DNA from: Pelargonium cotyledonis
Taxonomy: Eukaryota > Streptophyta > Magnoliopsida > Geraniales > Geraniaceae
Assembly (NCBI GenBank): GCA_036897625.1
Contig: JAYMTA010000034.1
Coordinates: 1 to 64,000 of the forward strand
Reading direction: 5' to 3'
Length of the DNA: 64,000 nt
This document shows positions 60,739 through 64,000 of the stretch, piece by piece; positions within the stretch are counted from its first letter, which is position 1; the number at the start of each line of letters is the position of its first letter. The notes under the pieces are model-generated. The model searched no databases. It was not told the DNA's origin and saw only the letters and a list, made by a program, of their open reading frames with translations. The position numbers were made by a program, and so were the translations under genes.

Positions 60739-61458
60739 GGCTGTGTTTGATCTTATGGATTGAATAATTATAGGTTGGATAACAATGTTGGATTATGATA
60801 GATAAGAAATCTAATAGATAAGCAGTAATACATTCCAACGTTTGATGTATGAACGGATAATAAATCAGATTTGATATGTTTTTTTCATTTTGACCAAATT
60901 ACCCTCGAATAGTATTTTAACATATTGTTTTTACTCAAACTCATTTTTCGTTGCATGAACATATTAGACTCATCGGTACTGAAACAAATTGAAGATTCAA
61001 TTTTTTTTTTTAAAAAAAAGAGGTTCAAAATATATTAGACTCATCGGTACTAAAAAAATAAACCAAAATGTTAAAAATAATATTTTTTTTGAAAGGATAT
61101 TTAGTTTAATTTTTTGATCCAATGTTAATATAAAATTATTCAATTCGAACTCATTTTTAAACTTTTTTTTTTGAGTTTTAGCCCGCTTCATTCCAACTCA
61201 AACACAAACTGAATAAGTTTTTATTTTATAATTTTTATAAGCTTATGTTATTATTTAAATTAATCATTTTTATCACAAGAGAAAAATTTTTGGTAATCCA
61301 AGGGGGAGCCTTGGATTATTTTATCCATCATATGATGGATAAAAACCAAATATTTGATTTCGAAATCCAATCCACCGTTATCGTCAAACGTTAGATATGA
61401 TAGTATGATGAATTTCGAAATCCAATCCAGTCCTATATCATTGCGATCAAACGTAGCC
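60739..61458. repeat. Tourist-like (PIF/Harbinger) MITE, 720 bp
   Basis: The left end GGCTGTGTTTGATC and right end GATCAAACGTAGCC are inverted copies with two mismatches, and the element is flanked by TAA on both sides (60736-60738, 61459-61461). A three-base TWA target site is the mark of PIF/Harbinger elements. Inside, CATATTAGACTCATCGGTAC-like 20-mers occur twice (about 60959 and 61030), and ATTTCGAAATCCAATCCA twice near the right end, so the element has internal duplications or a nested copy. No transposase is present. Confidence 0.7.
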
Positions 61459-62077
61459 TAATAATATATTCCATCAAACTTTTAATTTTATTTTCCATTA
61501 GTCTCATTGTTAATTCTCATCTTATAAGCTACTTCAATTATTAGTCGTTGCAGCTTTTTTGGAGCCAAGGATCAGTGCCACAAAAGATAACGTTAATATT
61601 TTCGTGAAAAATACACAAAATTTTACAGATACATAGGAATAAGAATATAAATTAACTAGTAAAGTACATAACGTTACAAAATAACAAGACAATCTCATAT
61701 TCTTTGTCAAAATTACAGCTAGATAAGCAGCTATTCAACTAAACAAAAGTGGATCACTGATCAAGATTCTCTCCTTAGAGTATCTGTGTCAGAGAAAATT
61801 TACAATTTTTTCTACACCGAATTGTAATTTTATAATTTTATATAAAGAGAAACTATAATTATTCAATTAATGAGAAGTTAGTTTAATCATTGATTGACTG
61901 GTATAATAATTAACAACTCAAATCTTGTACCTTATACCAAAGGCTTGATAGTAGTTAACATGCAACTTAATGTTAACCACCACAGGTTAAGGGAAAACAA
62001 ATAAAAAATGGGTTGCATTGAATCAGGACCGGATTAAACATACATACTAATTGGAGTGAATAACAATAACGAATTAT
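61459..62077. other. Spacer between two MITEs
   Basis: AT-rich, with no ORF or repeat recognised. Confidence 0.5.
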
Positions 62078-62269
62078 CACTAAAAAAAATTCTTAATCTG
62101 TGACGGCAATTTTTGTCATAGATACGTGTATTTTAGTTACAAAATGTAATTTGTGACAGAACTGTGACAAAATATTTTTGTCATTGTTTGGGTTGTCACA
62201 AATGTGTGTCTGTGACGAAAAAATTTCTGTGACAGATTTTCGTTACAGTTTGCAACTTTTTTTGTAGTG
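62078..62269. repeat. Miniature CACTA-type element, 192 bp
   Basis: Begins CACTAAAAAAA and ends TTTTTTTGTAGTG, the inverted CACTA terminus, with a TAT target-site duplication on each side (62075-62077, 62270-62272). Inside are many copies of TGTGAC and GTCACA words in both orientations, like CACTA subterminal transposase-binding repeats. Non-autonomous. Confidence 0.7.
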
Positions 62270-62662
62270 TATACACATATTACACTGCTAAATCGGTCTG
62301 GAACTGAATATATCGAGAATATTGTACCGGACCAAATCCATTATGTTCGGATCTGATCCCGGTTTGATTAGGTCTAAACCAAATAATGAACACATCTATA
62401 TACTATTTGTCCAAATAAATACTTTGATTATCATTAACACACATACTAATTAAGTTCATTGTATTAGCAAAACAAATAAAATAAAACCTTGGTGTTGTGG
62501 GAGGAGAGGCCCACAGGATTGGTGCAAAAGGATAAGCATTTTTGTGAAGTTGATACCTTTTGTCACAATATAAGGGAAATACATGACCCTAGCTCTCTCC
62601 TCATCACTTGCATTATTGCTCAAACACATTTTGTACCTATCCACCATAATTGCACAACCCAA

Positions 62663-63088
62663 ATGGAGAGAGATCTCAGCCACCGCGGCCGCGGCCGCGG
62701 CCGGCAATCTTCTTCCTCCTCCTCCTCGTCATCATCGTCCTCATCATCCTCGTACTTCTCGTCGGGGTGCATGATGTCGCCATCCTGCATCCCCGTGCAA
62801 GAAGATCATCGAGTAGGATACACTCGCATCCACAACAACAACAACAACAACAACAAGATTAACGGTACTAACACGAGGTGCCGAGGTTGGAGGAGTCTTT
62901 TGAGGAGGCTTGTGAGAGATGGCAAGAACATGTACGGATCGCCCAAACCCTTGTCCTTTCACTATGATGCTGTGAGCTACTCGCAAAACTTTGATGATGG
63001 GTGTCACCGGGAGGAATATTCCGGTCACTGCCACCGGCGAGCTTTCCGGGATGTTAGTGCCATTAGTAATGTTAATGTAAGGATTTAG
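62663..63088 (+). CDS. Small uncharacterised plant protein with Arg-Gly and poly-Ser tracts
   Basis: A single-exon ORF of 141 residues from ATG 62663. The N terminus has RGRGRGR, encoded by a GC-rich GGCCGC repeat, then a run of about 15 Ser, then a run of seven Asn (CAA/AAC repeat). The C-terminal half looks like the conserved part: GWRSLLRRLVRDGKNMYG, then PLSFHYDAVSYSQNFDDG, then CHRRAFRDVSAI. That basic WRxLLRRLVR plus FxYDxxSYxxNFDxG pattern is known to me from short plant proteins of unknown function, but I cannot name the family. No signal peptide or membrane segment is visible. The reading frame is open, and GC content is higher than in the flanks. Confidence 0.7.
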   Translation: MERDLSHRGRGRGRQSSSSSSSSSSSSSSSYFSSGCMMSPSCIPVQEDHRVGYTRIHNNNNNNNKINGTNTRCRGWRSLLRRLVRDGKNMYGSPKPLSFHYDAVSYSQNFDDGCHREEYSGHCHRRAFRDVSAISNVNVRI

Positions 63089-63634
63089 CTGAATAACTAT
63101 CAGATCGTTGGTTCTCGATAAAAAAATGTGGATATTGATGCGTCTTGTCAAGCTAATTGGGTATGTGTAGAGATTAATCTCTAATGTTCATATCATTTTT
63201 GTTTTTGTGAAAAAGAAGAGATATATGGTGATCTTTTAAGCCCAGAGGTTTATTGAAAAGTAGTTAGTAGTTTTAAGCCGTTGGATCATTGTTTGTGTTA
63301 AATCTGGACCCTTAACTAATTAGATTTTTACATTTGATAATGACAAATATACACAATATTGTTTTTTTCATACACTTCAAGGTCCTTATGATATGTAAGG
63401 ATTTTTAAAACCATACTCAGTATCATGTGAATGTTATCAATGGAGGATAGAGAAGAGCCTCACATTTATTTATTTTTTGAATTTTCGATGAAAACAGCCC
63501 CACAAAACAAACAATATGTGGGTAGAAAATGGTGCTCACATAATGGGCCATAGAGAACATGATTAGCCGAGCCACCAACCCAGCTTTTTATTATTTTTTA
63601 GAGAGAATATCCACCAACTTAAATTTTCAGTCAT

Positions 63635-63672
<38 letters not shown>

Positions 63673-64000
63673 TGTATACCGCAGTTGGTGCATTGGGACT
63701 GTGCAAGTGAGAATAGTTTTTGAGTTCGATCTATACTCAACACACTTGTGAGGGAGAGATGAGAAATCTTTAATCTTGTGACCAAAGTCGTGAATGAGAA
63801 TTAGTTTGAGTATGATCAAATGATTTAGAGATGTCTATCGCAGCAGTGCGAGCTTGCTCAGAAAACGAATGTGTAGGTATTTTTTTTTTTATATAGTTGC
63901 GTGTGTCCAAGAGTTTCCATTAACAAGAACGTTTGACACAAGGCCGTCTCAAGGATTTTAGGGATCCTGTGCCAAAAATAAAACTTAGGTCCCTGAATTT
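63089..64000. other. Right-end spacer with an AC/AT microsatellite
   Basis: An AC run followed by an AT run lies at 63635-63672. The last 60 bases (AAGGCCGTCTCAAGG and GGGATCCTGTGCC words) resemble the edge of a common plant repeat cut by the window end. No gene is seen. Confidence 0.45.

Noticed and set aside
63680-63830. Possible SINE after the AC/AT microsatellite (GAGTTCGATCT B-box-like word)
   Set aside because: The A box is poor, the tail unclear, and no target-site repeats were found.
1-64000. CRISPR arrays, operons, phage or bacterial islands
   Set aside because: The window is plainly plant nuclear DNA with spliced genes; no such structure is present.

Overview
The window is nuclear DNA of a flowering plant, almost certainly a eudicot and probably a rosid. 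The evidence is many short GT-AG introns, AT-rich intergenic DNA, plant-specific families, a plant tRNA-Asn gene, and an apparently intact SYMRK, a symbiosis receptor kinase lost from the Brassicaceae. Rosaceae is plausible but I cannot prove it. All gene models were assembled by reading splice sites and checking that reading phase closes at every junction.

Layout. Left third: the last codons of a proline-rich protein (1-104); a long empty stretch with a MITE; a SANT/Myb-domain protein (4702-7658, +) whose intron holds a LINE tail invaded by a small TRIM fossil; a bHLH93/bHLH61-type transcription factor (8801-10141, -); a GH3 beta-xylosidase of the BXL6 type (15928-19523, +); and a 70-residue CYSTM protein split over three exons (20717-21299, +). 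Middle third: GRDP, a glycine-rich domain protein (22255-26271, -); a plastid protein like At4g37920 (28376-31999, -); COQ3, a mitochondrial ubiquinone methyltransferase (32441-36585, +), which shares a 441-bp divergent promoter with its neighbour; and SYMRK (39013-43484, +), 15 exons. Right third: BRICK1 (44402-44775, -); a cytosolic M3 oligopeptidase, 17 exons (45691-52196, -), with a tRNA-derived SINE in one intron; a mitochondrial serine hydroxymethyltransferase, 15 exons (53800-58058, -); a 4.6-kb gap with a tRNA-Asn gene, a Tourist-like MITE and a miniature CACTA element; and a small low-complexity plant protein (62663-63088, +).

The genes do not form one pathway. They are a conserved neighbourhood. 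From memory, the bHLH, BXL6 and oligopeptidase genes lie together on Arabidopsis chromosome 5 (At5g10540-At5g10570), while GRDP, the At4g37920 gene, SHM1 and BRK1 lie together on chromosomes 4 and 2 (At4g37900-37930, At2g22640-22660). This window holds both sets interleaved, with SYMRK inside, which suggests an ancestral block that later fractionated. No new multi-gene system is evident. The most unusual items are the intact SYMRK with a GC-AG intron, the SINE with perfect target-site repeats, the TRIM nested in a LINE, the microsatellite abutting a COQ3 splice donor, and a dispersed fold-back repeat family.
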